From Dastarcus helophoroides (lineage: Eukaryota > Arthropoda > Insecta > Coleoptera > Bothrideridae), in the NCBI GenBank assembly GCA_028583605.1, contig CM053336.1, forward strand, positions 26,751,170 to 26,815,169: a DNA stretch of 64,000 nt, given 5' to 3'. The notes under the pieces are model-generated. The model saw only the letters and a program-made list of their open reading frames with translations, was not told the DNA's origin and ran no database searches. Positions 1 to 10,639 of the stretch are shown in pieces. The translations under genes and the position numbers were made by a program. How positions within the stretch are numbered: the first letter of the stretch is position 1; each line of letters opens with the position of its first letter.

Positions 1-380
1 CAGGATACAAAATACAAGATACAAGATACAAGATACAAGATACAAGATACAAGATACAAAATACAAAATACAAGATACAAAATACAAAATACAAAATACA
101 AGATACAAGATACAAAATACAAAATACAAAATACAAGATACAAGATACAAGATACAAGATACAAGATACAAGATACAAGATACAAAATACAAAATACAAA
201 ATACAAGATACAAAATACAAAATACAAGATACAAGATACAAAATACAAAATACAAAATACAAAATACAAAATACAAGATACAAGATACAAGATACAAGAT
301 ACAAGATACAAGATACAAGATACAAAATACAAAATACAAAATACAAAATACAAAATATAAAATATAAAATATAAAATTTT
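1..380. repeat. 7-bp microsatellite ATACAAR
   Basis: Uninterrupted 7-bp units alternating ATACAAG and ATACAAA, degrading to ATATAAA units at the right edge (about 350-376). The G/A variants occur in runs of the same type, as expected if blocks of units were copied by slippage. The window starts inside the array, so its true length is unknown. Confidence 0.97.
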
Positions 381-1385
381 TTCAAAATGTTTAAAATTTG
401 TCAAGATATTTTGAAAATTTTGTTTTTAAAAAATTTTTTTTCTTGAAAGTTTTAATTCCTTTTTAAAAATCTTTTCAAAAAAATTTCGAAGTTTAGCAAA
501 ATTTTTCTTTGAAATTTCAATTTCTTTTTCCAATTTTTACTTTTTTTTAAATTTTGCTTTTTTATAAATCTCGACATTTTTTACAAATGCATCTATTTTT
601 CAAAATTTTAAAAATTTGTCATGATATTTTAAAAATTTCTTTAAAAAATTCGGTTTTTTTTGAAAATTCAGATTCTTTTTAAAAAATCATAACTTTTCAA
701 GAAAATTTCAACCCTCTTCAAAGTTTTCCTTTGAAGTTTCAACTTTTTTCCAAATTTTTACCCTTTCATAAATTTTGCTTTTTTATAAATCTCGACATCT
801 TTTTACAAATTTATCCATTTTTCAAAATTTTGAAAATTTGTCGAGATATTTTCAACATTTTCTTTTCAAAAAATTTCGGGTTTTATGAAAATTCCAATTC
901 CTGTTTAAAAAATCTTAACTTTTCTAAAAAATTTCGACCCTTTTTGAAGTTGTCCTTTGAAATGTCAACTCTTTTTCCCAATTTTTACCTTTTTTATTAA
1001 ATTTTGCATTTTTATAAATCTCGACATTTTTTACAAATCCATCTACTTTTGAAAATGTTGAAAATTTGTCTATATGTATATTTTGAAAATTTTGTTTTCA
1101 AAAAACTTCGGTTTTTCTTGAAAATTCTGATTTCTTTTCAAAAAATCTTAACTTTTTAAGAAAATGTCGACCTTTCTCAAAATTTTCCTTTAAAATTTCA
1201 ACTTTTTTTCCAATTTTTACACTTTTTATAAAATTTTGTTTTTTTATAATTCTCGACATTTTTTACAAATTCATCCATTTTTTAAACTGTCAAAAATCTG
1301 TTTTTTGTTGCTTTTAAAAAATTTCGTTTTTTTTGCAAATCCCGATTTTTTTTAATAATCTTAACTTTTCAGGAAAATTTCGACC
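381..1385. repeat. Degenerate T-rich tandem repeat, ~228-bp unit
   Basis: T-rich top strand. The phrase TCTCGACATTTTTTACAAAT recurs near 570, 792, 1020 and 1252, giving a diverged unit of about 222-232 bp in roughly four copies. Short reading frames here are low-complexity Phe/Leu/Lys strings and not genes. Confidence 0.85.
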
Positions 1386-3110
1386 GCACGCCAATTTTAA
1401 GAAAAAGTCGAAACTTGGATTAAAACGGAAATTTGATAAGAAAAAAAAATCGAAAATCCCGAAAAAAAAGTATTTAGAACAAAAACATGATACTTCAAGA
1501 AAATAACAGAAATTTCTCAGAGCAAAATTTTGAAAAAAAATGGTCAAATTTTGAGAAGTTGTATCTGAAAAAAACGAATTTTGAACAATAGAAAATTTTG
1601 GGAAAAAGACAAATTTCGAAAAATAGTTGAGATTTCTAGTACCATAAGAATATGATGTTGACATAAGGGTCCAAATTTCTAAAAGACGATTTTGAGAGAA
1701 ATATCAAAATTTTAAAAAAAAAAAGGCCAATTTAAAAGAAAATTAAATTTCCAAAGACAAATTCTGAAAAAAAAACCTTTTGAAAAAAAGATCGAAATTT
1801 TAAAATAAAAAGACCAATTTTGGAGAAAAAGTCATAATTTCCCGAAATATTAAATACCACCTTTTAAAATTTCGAATGAAAGAGAATTTCAAGAAAAGAG
1901 TCCAAGTTTCCGAGAACAAATTTTGTAAAAATGAAAATTAGAAGTTTTGAAAAAAAGGTCGAAATTACGGAAAAAACCAATTATGAAAAAAGTCAAATTT
2001 TAAGAACAGTTGTCTGAAAAAAAAACAACAAATTTTGAACAATAGAATTAAAATTTAAAAAAAAAGGACTAATTTCGAAAGAAGGTTGAGGTTTCTTGGA
2101 CCATAAAAGATATGATGTTGACATAAAAGTAGAAATTATAAAAAGACGATTTTAAGAAAAATAACAAAATTTTGAGGAAAAGGTCAAATTTCAAGAAACA
2201 AATTTTAGTTTCCAAAAACAAATAGATATTTCGAAAAAAAAGATCGAAATTTTGAAATAAAAATAGCAGTTTTAAAGAAAAAATCGTAATTTCAAGAAAT
2301 ATTAAATACCAAATTTTGAGAGAAACTAAAATTTTCGATAAAAAGACAAATTTCAATGAAAGAATCCAAGCTTCTGAAAACAAATTATTAGAAAAAAATA
2401 GAAATTTCAAGAAAAGGAAAAGTTATCATTCCTAAAAATATTAAATACCGAATTTTGAGATAACCATGAAATTTTCGAGAAAACGTCAAATTTTAAGAAA
2501 ACGGTTAATATATCTGAAAGTTCTAATTCTAGAAATTAGAAAATTTCAAAAAGAATTTAATGTTAAGAAAAATAACGAAATTTCAAGGAAAACCTTCAAA
2601 TTGAGAAAGGAAATTTTGAGACCAAAGTCAAATTTTAAGATAAAAGTCAAATGTTGCGAATAAAAGCAAAATTTAAAAAAGACAAATTTTAAAAGAAAAA
2701 TCAGAATATCGAAAAAATAGAAATTTTGCCTAGAAAGTCAAATTTTGGGGACAGACGTTAGCAAAAAAAGAAAAAAAAATTTTAAAAATCTACAATAAAT
2801 TTTAAGAAAAGGATACATTTTGAGGAATAAAATTAGAATTTCCCAAAAAATGCATTATAAAAAAAGTTCAATATAAGTATCAGAAGTTCAAGAAAAAAGT
2901 TGAAATCTAGCAGAAATTGAAAATATCTTAGGGACTTTAATTTTGTTAAATTTTGATTAAAAGAAATGAACAAATTTTGAGTAAGATTCGGAAGTTTTCG
3001 GTAGAATATTTTTTTTTTAGTAACTGTTTAAATCAGATGGAGACAAGTGCTCGTCAGAAAATTTCCAATATTGGGATAAATGTCAACATTTTGAGAAACG
3101 AGTTGGAATT
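1386..3110. repeat. Degenerate A-rich repeat, ~465-bp unit, opposite strand sense
   Basis: At about 1385 the sequence switches from T-rich to A-rich on the top strand, as if the array were inverted. A block at about 1535-1700 is repeated with divergence at about 2000-2165; the phrase ATATGATGTTGACATAA at about 1647 and 2110 marks it. No credible coding sequence. Confidence 0.8.
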
Positions 3111-3176
3111 TTCAGTAAATTGGATTTAAAAAATATCTCCAATTTACTTTTTTTACATACACAGAAGTATGTTTTT

Positions 3177-3350
3177 TTGATGGAACGGACTGGTCCTTGG
3201 TTATCTTCAAAAATTGAAACACAAATCTTGTCCCCTGAGATACTGAGAGTACTTTTCTGAAGATGGCTTGGCTATCGAAACGGGTTAGAGCAACCTTTGT
3301 TGTGTTTTTTAATTTTTTTTGTTTCAGGGGACAAGATTTGTATTTCAACA
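3177..3350. mobile_element. Foldback element FB, short copy (a)
   Basis: The left side has a lead-in followed by a segment ending CAAATCTTGTCCCCTGA; the right side carries the inverse, TCAGGGGACAAGATTTG. The middle has GAAGATGGCTTGGCTATCGAAACGGG. The same family occurs near 20540, 25592 and 60050. The flanks read AAGTATGTTTTT on the left and AAGTATATGTTTTT on the right, an imperfect target duplication of about 12 bp. Compared with the 60050 copy, most of the left arm is missing. Confidence 0.75.
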
Positions 3351-3725
3351 TAAGTATATGTTTTTGTGTTGAATGTTTTTAAAGTTGACTAAAAATATGG
3401 TAAAAAGGTATACACTTTTGAAAAAAGTTTATTAAATTAATGTATCCGTTTAAAATCTGTAATTGTAAAATTGTTTGTTTGCAAAGCTTATTTCAAATAA
3501 TAATTTAATGACAATCAATAAAAATAAGCATTGTTAGTGTCTATTAGAATAATTTCTTTTCAATCACTGACTTGCCTGGAATATTATGGATGAGGTAAAG
3601 ACAAAGATTTTCCTGGAATATGATAATTATGGTTAAATACAGGAGACATTAACATTAAAAATAAATCCTTTAATTCTAATTACCCTCAGTGGGTCTTAGC
3701 ACAGATAATTAGGACGAAGTGTCCA

Positions 3726-3765
3726 TATAAAAGGTCCGGGCTCTAAAGGGATTTTATTAGTCAGT
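3726..3765 (+). promoter_or_regulatory. Core promoter of secreted-protein gene copy 1
   Basis: TATAAAAG at 3726-3733 and an arthropod-type initiator TCAGT at 3761-3765, about 37 bp apart (slightly long), upstream of the ATG at 3788. The second gene copy has the same layout (TATAAAAG at 26260), so this block is conserved. The spacing is the only weakness. Confidence 0.7.
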
Positions 3766-3787
3766 GTTTACAATAATTGTAGTGACA

Positions 3788-3847
3788 ATGTCGTCTAAAG
3801 CAATCGTCTTCGTCTTCTGCGGATGCATCACCTTTAATTTAATTCTG
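3788..3847 (+). CDS. Secreted-protein gene copy 1, exon 1 (signal peptide)
   Basis: Twenty codons starting at ATG 3788, ending exactly at a GTAAGT donor (3848). The peptide is short and hydrophobic (MSSKAIVFVFCGCITFNLIL), as expected for a secretory signal. The intron is phase 0 and the next coding exon starts at 9491 after a TTTTTACAG acceptor. The start is supported by the upstream TATA/initiator and by conservation of exon and donor in copy 2 (26321-26380). The intron to 9491 is 5.6 kb here but only 383 bp in copy 2, because repeats and a duplicated piece of the intron lie inside. If the intervening sequence blocks splicing, this would be an orphan exon. Confidence 0.75.
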
Positions 3848-4117
3848 GTAAGTACCTAATTTATAATTTTGCAATATGAATATAATGATTCTTCATTTTT
3901 ATTGACCGGAAACATTATGTTTATTAATTTTATTTTACATTTCTACAACTCAGTTCGAAAATATTTAAATTTTAACAATGAAAGTTGACAGTATTCTGAA
4001 ACATTTTTTGAAATCTGACTGCGTGGTAACTAAATTCTTAAAACTGGCTCGCATAAATGTTAAATAAAATTAATAGCAAACATAATAAATTTCATAACTA
4101 TTAAACGTTCTTAAAAA

Positions 4118-4300
4118 TAAAAACGTAACAAAATTTAAAAATTCCACAAGGTTTCGATAAAAATTTGCTAACACTGGACCATGTATCGCATTACTGCATG
4201 ATCGGCGGTCATACCAGCAATTTGTAATGCGAAACCTGGTCCGGTGTTAGCAAATATTTATCGAAACCTTGTGGGATTTTTAAATTTTTTTGCGTTTTTA
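4118..4300. mobile_element. Short palindromic MITE in intron 1
   Basis: Two inverted arms: CCACAAGGTTTCGATAAA with its continuation on the left (4142 onward) and the inverse, TTTATCGAAACCTTGTGGG, on the right (to about 4276), with TTTAAAAATT/AATTTTTAAA beyond. The loop is near 4195-4215. No protein. It sits where similarity to the paralogous intron copy ends. Confidence 0.75.
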
Positions 4301-4660
4301 TCGTTAATAAGATTTAATAGTAACGAGCCCAAAAGTTGTGGCAGCAAAAAAGTTAAGTATTGGTGCCATGAATGGCAAATAAAATATGCGAAAATTGTAG
4401 TAAAAATGTATAAAAGGCATTTATAAATTTTTATTATTATAGGTTTATATGTATATGGAAAAAGACTTCTCTCATAGCAATGTTGTACGAGATTGATGTT
4501 ACTTCCCCCCCCCCCTTTCTGACTTGTGCAGTCAACTGAAAATACATATTCACTGCAGAAAAGGAGTTTATCCAAAGATTTTCATTTTTATATTTCAAAA
4601 TTCCTTTTTTCATCGTGAATTCCGGTTTTTCCAACAAATTCGTTTTTTTCAATTTCGGAT
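4300..4660. other. Unassigned intronic sequence
   Basis: Mixed-composition intronic sequence with a C10-type run (4506-4516). Short frames on both strands overlap each other and show no motif. I see no gene. Confidence 0.5.
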
Positions 4661-7600
4661 ATATTCTGGGAATTCAGATTTTTTTCCCTAAAATCTGACT
4701 TTCTCAAAGTTTCAAATTTTCATTTTAAAACTCGTCGTTTTTGTTCAAAATTTCGTCGTTTCTCTAAATTCAAATTTTTCTGAAAATTTCGACTGTGTTT
4801 TAAAATACGACTTATCTCAGATTTCTTAAAATTTAGCTTTTTTCCAAATTTGGTCGATCTTTTAACAAAAAAGTAAAAATTTTTACAGAAAAATTAATTT
4901 GTAGATTTTGAGTTTTGGAAATATATTACATTTTTATAAAAAATATAATCTGCGTGAAAATTTTCTTTCAAAAAATTTAAAACTCATTCTCAAATTTGGT
5001 TTTCTCTGCGAAATTTCCATTCTATTTCAAAATGGCAAATTTCTCCTCCAAATTCGCCTTTTTATTGATCGGATTACTTTTGTCAAAATTCGTGTTTTCT
5101 TCCAAAATTATGATTCTATTCACAACATTCGACTTTTTTAAAGTTAAAATTTCAATTTCTCAAAATGTCGACTTTTCTCTCGAAAATTGTATTTTTTTCT
5201 CGGTTATTTCTCCTATGTCGGGCTTTTTCTATAAGTTTAGTTTTTTTTTAAAATCTAACTTTCCGGAATATTTTTAACTGATTCCTTAATTTTTGCCTTC
5301 AAATTTCGACATTTCCCTCGACTTTTATAAAATTCATTTTTTTAAATTTCAAATGTATTCCTAAAACCTTTCATCTTTTTTCTCAAAATTTTGAATTTTT
5401 GTCTTTCAATTCTTCAGATCTTTTTCAAATTTTTGCTATTTCTCAAAATTCGTTTTTTTTTGTAAAAATGTCGACTCTTTACAATTCTAACTTACTGCAA
5501 CTTTCGCCGTATCAATCAAAGTTTGATTTTTTTGGTTTAGTCGATATTTTGATAAAAAGAACAAAGATTTGGAGAAAAACATGGATTGGGAGATTTTGAA
5601 AGTTGGAAGTTATGTAAAAAGGCATTTTTTATTGAAAAATGCAAACTTATTTTTAAATTGTCTGAAAATCAGACTTTCTCTAAAAAATTTCAATTCTATT
5701 TTGGAAATAACGACTTTTTCGTCAAAAGTAGTCTTTTCCCAAATTTAGAGTTTTTTTTAATTACTGGTCTTTTTCCAAATTTTGACTTTATTCGCAAAAT
5801 TCGACTTTTTTGTATTAAAATTTGACTTTTTGTGAAAAATTCTGGATTTCTTTCCAATTTTAGCTATTTTTCTTATAATATCGAGCTTTTTCTCGAAATG
5901 TTAATTTTTTTTTTTGAAATTTCGTTGTATTTCTTAACACTGGGTTTTTAGAACTTGACTTTTTGGAAAGTTTCAGTAGTTTTTTTTGCCTTTTTCGTGA
6001 AATTTTGATTTTTATTTCTTTCCAGATTTATAAACCTAGTATTTCCTTGAAATTTGTCTTTTTCTCAAAATCAATATTTTTAAAAAAAGTTAAAATTTTT
6101 ATGATATTCGAAATTTTCAAAAAAATCATTTTTGTGATGTTTTAAAAAATTATTCCATTTTAATGAGAAACCATCAACATTTTTGAAAAACTGTATTTTT
6201 TAAATAATTTTAAATTTTCAGTAGAAGTCGATTTATTTGAAACAAGTTGATTTTTTCGAAAAAAAAATCGAAATTTACATAGAAAGTCGAAATTGTCAAA
6301 ATTTTGACTCTAAATTTCGAACTCGAAAAATGTTCATAAAGTATAACCTTTTTTAAAATTTGTTTTTTTTTAAAAGGTGGAAATGTTCAATACCTTAAAT
6401 TGGAATTTCGTAAAAAAAGTCGAAAAGCTTGAAAAGGATGGGTATTTTTGAAATGTCGAAACCAAAAGTCGAATTAAAAAAAAAGATCAAATCAGATAAA
6501 AAACGAAATTTTGAAAGGGTCAAGTTTCCAACTGAGTTTAAATTTCAGATAAAAAGTTAAAATCGAAATTTACACAAAAAATTGAAATTTACATATAATG
6601 TCGAAATTGTAAAAACTTCGACTTTTTGTGTAAATTTCGAACTCGAACAATTTTCATAAAATCACAATTTTAAAAAGTTTACCTTTCTTTTAAAAATTTG
6701 TTTTTTTAAAAGATCGAAATTTTCAATACTGTAAATTAGAATTTCGAGAAAAAGTCAAACATTTTGAAAAAGATAGGTTATTTTTGAAATGTCGAAACTA
6801 AAAGTCGAATTTAAAAAAAGGATGGAATCTGTTAAAAAAAAACGAAAATATGAAAGGATCAAGAGTTTCAAATGAGTTTAAATTAAAAAAAAAATTAAAA
6901 TTTTAAGATAAAGTCAAAATTTTGAACTGTATTTTTGTATACTTTTAAAAAAAATTGATATTCTGAAAAATCTTACATTTTTCAAATCAGCAGCTCAAAT
7001 TTTTAATAAAGAATATTTTTTCAAAAAAAGTTTTAATTTGCATTGAGTCGAATTTAAATTTTTACTTGCGATATTTTATTTCCAAAATTTTCCCCTTTCT
7101 ATATTCGTCGTTTTCGAAATTGTGATTTTTTAGACTTTTCTTTGAAAAATCTGATTTTCCAAAAGTTTTCAATTTTTGTCTTAATATTCGTTTTAATTTT
7201 CGAATTATCTTTTTTCTGAAAACTTCGATTTTTTTAACAGAGCTTTCCTCAAATTTCAACTCACTTATCAAAATTTGTCTTTTTGTCAAAATTGCGAACA
7301 ATATTTGTTTGAGAAGTCATATTTTTCAAAAATGATTTTTTCTAAAAAGTTAAAAATTCCAAACAATTTAATTCACACTTTTAAATAATTTCTCAAAAAA
7401 TTTGACAAATGAAAATATTCATTTATTTCGAAATGTTACATTTCTTCGAAATTTTAACTATTTTTTCAAGATGCGTCTCTTTTTCGACTTCAATCGAAGT
7501 TTTTTCTTAATTACTTTTATTAATTTTTTTCTGGAAAAAGTGACATTTTTTCGAAATTTGGTCTTTTTCTTGGTATTTCGATTTCTCCTCGAAATTCCGT

Positions 7601-8650
7601 TATATTTTCAATATTAGGCTTTTTCTGAAGGTTCAAACTTTTTTCCAATTTGACTCACCAGAAATGGTCACTGACTTCATTTTTAACACAAATTTCATAT
7701 TTAATTTTTCCTCGATCTATCGATTTTAACGTTATTCTCAAAATTACACTTTTTCAACTTTTCTTCCAAAATTCGCCATTTTCCTTAATGTATGTTTTTT
7801 TTTTGAAAAGTTTGACTATTTTAAATAAAATTCTGGAAGTGTATCAAAATTCGCATTATTCTCGAGATTTCAAATTGTAATTTCAAAATTCGATGTTTCT
7901 CCGAGAAACAATATTGTATGAAATTACAGTTTCTTTTTCAAAATTCACCTTCTCGTAGAACTTCCAACCTTTTTTTTTTCACAAAATTTGACTTTTAGGG
8001 ATTTTGATAATTTCCGAATTTTTGAGGTTTTTCGATTTTTCCGAAATATTAATTTCTTAGTTTAGTTTTGATTTTTGAAAACATTTTTTTCCCAAAACTG
8101 GTTTTCTTCTTGGAAAGGTCACACTTTTTTTTCTAAATTTCGACTGTATTTTTCAAAAATCGATTATTATTTCAAATTATTTTCATTAGTATTTAGCTTT
8201 TTCTGAAAATTTCTTGGAAATTTGACTTTTGAGAGTTTTAGCTTGGTTTGCATAATTCGTCTAATTTTCTAAATTTTGCCTTCTTCCCAAATTATATTTA
8301 AGGAAATAACTCAAAATAGGATTTTTTTTCTAAATACCACCTTTTTAAAATTCGTTTATTTTTCCAAAATTGTGTCGAAATTTTAATATAAAGCTAACAA
8401 TTCCGAGCAAGACTTCTTGTAAATTTCAAGATTGTCAAAATTTGAATAAGTTAAAAGTTCTGAACTTTAGAAATTGCTTTTTTTCAAATGCTGCCTTTTT
8501 CGCAAAATTTGACCTTTGGAAATTTTGAATTTTTGTTTTTAAAATTTCGAAATATTTTTTAAATATTCGGAAAGTTTCGATGTCTGTTTTAAAACTGATC
8601 TAACTGTTTAGTTATTTTTCGAAATTTCTACCCCCAGTTCATGTAATTAA
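4660..8650. repeat. Degenerate AT-rich repeat filling intron 1
   Basis: T-rich to about 6170, A-rich to about 7060, then T-rich again. Between 6240 and 6890 there are two direct units of about 310-320 bp, each running from ATCGAAATTTACA through TTTCGAACTCGAA to a GAGTTTAAATT-like end. An inverted copy of the same unit lies at about 11440-11790. No credible gene. Confidence 0.8.
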
Positions 8651-8990
8651 ATGAAAATAATAAATGCCTCCCCCTGAAGAAAATTCTCCGTACACCATGA
8701 TTAATGGAGCAGATATTAAAGACTCCTCAATCAAATAAAGATAAATTATGAGAATTATAATTATTATAATATTTTAACTGATCCATTTTTGATCTTTTTT
8801 AGGTCGTTCTTTTTCTGAATATAAGGCAAAAAAATGGCAATAACACCAAAAATGGCAAAATAACCTGAAAATTGTCAAAAATTATAAATATGGCATCAAA
8901 TGGCAAATGCCATAACTTCCGGGTTCTAGTTATTATATTAGTCATTATATTATATTAAAATTCCACGAAGTACGAGTTGGAAATGTTAAC
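8650..8990. other. Unassigned intronic sequence
   Basis: Mixed AT-rich sequence. The stretch at about 8636-8665 (GTAATTAAATGAAAATA) resembles about 23890-23915. Beyond shared repeat debris I see nothing. Confidence 0.4.
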
Positions 8991-9490
8991 TATAATAAAT
9001 TTCAATAAACACAAGCTGCAAATTTGCTCACGTTTAAGAATTACGTCTTACTCTGGTCCGTATTTGCATCAGTTTAAATTTTTTTGTTTTTTACCAGAGT
9101 TAAACATAATTCTGGTAAGTACCCAATTTATAATTTTGCATTTCACTTTTATTGACCGGAAGCATTATGTTTATTAATTTTATTTAACATTTCGGCGACC
9201 CAGTTTCAAAATATTTAAATTTTAATAATAAAACTTGACAGTATTTTAAAACATTTTTGGCAATATGACTACGTGACAACTAAATTATTAAAACTGGGCC
9301 GCATAAATGTTAAATAAAATGAATAGCAAAATTTCAATAAACACGAATTGCTAAGTTGCTTTCGATTAAGAATTATGTCTAACTCTGGTACGTATTTGGA
9401 TCACTTTAAAGTTTTTTGTCCTTTGCCATAGTTGAACACACTTGCCACTTTTCTTCCTGTCTATTGGAACCAAATGTCCTATTTTTACAG
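8990..9490 (+). repeat. Tandemly duplicated intron segment with duplicate splice donor
   Basis: 8990-9105 resembles 9335-9437 (the sequence just before exon 2), and 9107-9325 resembles the start of the intron at 3841-4080. It includes the last bases of exon 1 (ATTCTG) and a second GTAAGT donor at 9115. The intron is therefore ordered start, satellite, end-like, start-like, end, exon 2. From the duplicate donor to exon 2 is 376 bp, about the full intron length of copy 2. The block could be the remains of a second exon-1/intron unit that lost its exon. Confidence 0.75.
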
Positions 9491-10123
9491 ACTGGAGAAT
9501 CCGCAAGTCAACGACTAGACTTGGAACAAGAAAGACAAATCGTGAGGGATCCAAAGACTTCCTTCTACAGATACCCAATCGGTACCACCGCCGACGACCC
9601 AAAGAATCCATCGCCCAACGATGTGCCCCAAGAACCCACCTCCAGACAAGCATCAGGTCTAGGCATCACTCTCGGGGGCACCAAAGTCATCTCCGCCAGC
9701 GGTCTGCTCAAGCCACAAGTCGAAGTTCTCAAATTAGTCGAAGCCTTTCTTAAACTTAAGGGCGAACTAATAGCTAGGGCTTACGCGGTCTTCAGCGATA
9801 ATTGGGACATCATCAGGAGCTTGATCCACGTCATAATTAGCAAAATACCGACGTTGCATTCGTTTACTGTTGCCGGAATCGTCGTTTTGAGAAAAATCCT
9901 GGAGTTTGCTGCTCACCTCTTCGGCGAATGGAGCATTACGCTGCCCGAGATTAATTTGGGGGTTTCCGCTGGGCTGTTAGGACGATCATCACAATCTGCC
10001 TACGATTCCTCTGGAAACAGCTACTCGGTTTCAAATTCTTGGTCTTCAGGATTGAATCTGTTGACAGTTTTATATAATAAGATTGTACATGTACAGATTA
10101 GTTTAATAAATTTGGATGAATAA
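9491..10123 (+). CDS. Secreted-protein gene copy 1, exon 2 (unknown family)
   Basis: Spliced to 3788-3847 this gives 230 residues. I do not recognise the family. After the signal peptide comes a charged, Pro/Asn-rich stretch (about residues 21-70), then a Gly/Leu/Val/Ile-rich amphipathic region (about 70-180, including PTLHSFTVAGIVVLRK), then a Ser/Tyr/Asn-rich tail (SYSVSNSWSSG, ending at residue 207). The last 23 residues look like translated 3' UTR: copy 2 lacks one T here and would stop right after SWSSG, and an AATAAA at 10119-10124 overlaps the stop codon of copy 1. GC content is well above the surroundings, as expected for selected coding sequence. Probably an extracellular protein; function unknown. 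Bases 9629-9972 are identical to copy 2. Confidence 0.8.
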   Translation, partial: TGESASQRLDLEQERQIVRDPKTSFYRYPIGTTADDPKNPSPNDVPQEPTSRQASGLGITLGGTKVISASGLLKPQVEVLKLVEAFLKLKGELIARAYAVFSDNWDIIRSLIHVIISKIPTLHSFTVAGIVVLRKILEFAAHLFGEWSITLPEINLGVSAGLLGRSSQSAYDSSGNSYSVSNSWSSGLNLLTVLYNKIVHVQISLINLDE

Positions 10124-10212
10124 ATACGTTATTTTCTTTCTGACACATTCAATAGTTATTATTTGAGTTCTCGGGCATTTCACCTAAAAATTAATCATCT
10201 AGCCTTCTAGGC
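10124..10212 (+). other. 3' UTR and flank of gene copy 1
   Basis: Continues AATAAATACGTT and TTCTGACACATTCAATAG to the hAT-like target duplication TTCTAGGC at 10205-10212. The same flank follows copy 2 (about 27415-27504), and fragments recur near 56875 and 60285. Confidence 0.7.
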
Positions 10213-10639
10213 TAGGGATGTCGATCTGGGAACGATTAATCCAAAAATCAAGTCCGAAGGATCGATTTTTTAGATCGATCTCGAATACAAGATAGATCTA
10301 ATGAACGATTCAAAGATCCTAAGAATCAGGATCGATTTACCTTACATACAGGTTACTGTAAATAAATTTAATGACAAATTTTTTTTATGTAAGTGTATTT
10401 ATGTCGTTATGTTATTCTCCACTTTCATCTATTAGTAAAAGCTACGTTAGTAAGCCAACAGATGGCAGCATTAACATTTCTTTTCATTCATTACGTCGTT
10501 GACTAAATAGAAAACATAACTGTGGCGCCATCAGTGTTTCTTCCGCTAGACAGTTTTCATGCAGTGGTGTGTTCTTCACGAAGGCTAGCTTCCCTTACCT
10601 GTCATTGTTATTTTAAAACCTCTTTTTTTCACACAACAG

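Noticed and set aside
9366..9753. Alternative frames over exon 2 on both strands
   Set aside because: Exon 2 has splice-consistent phase and conservation in copy 2; the others are shadows.
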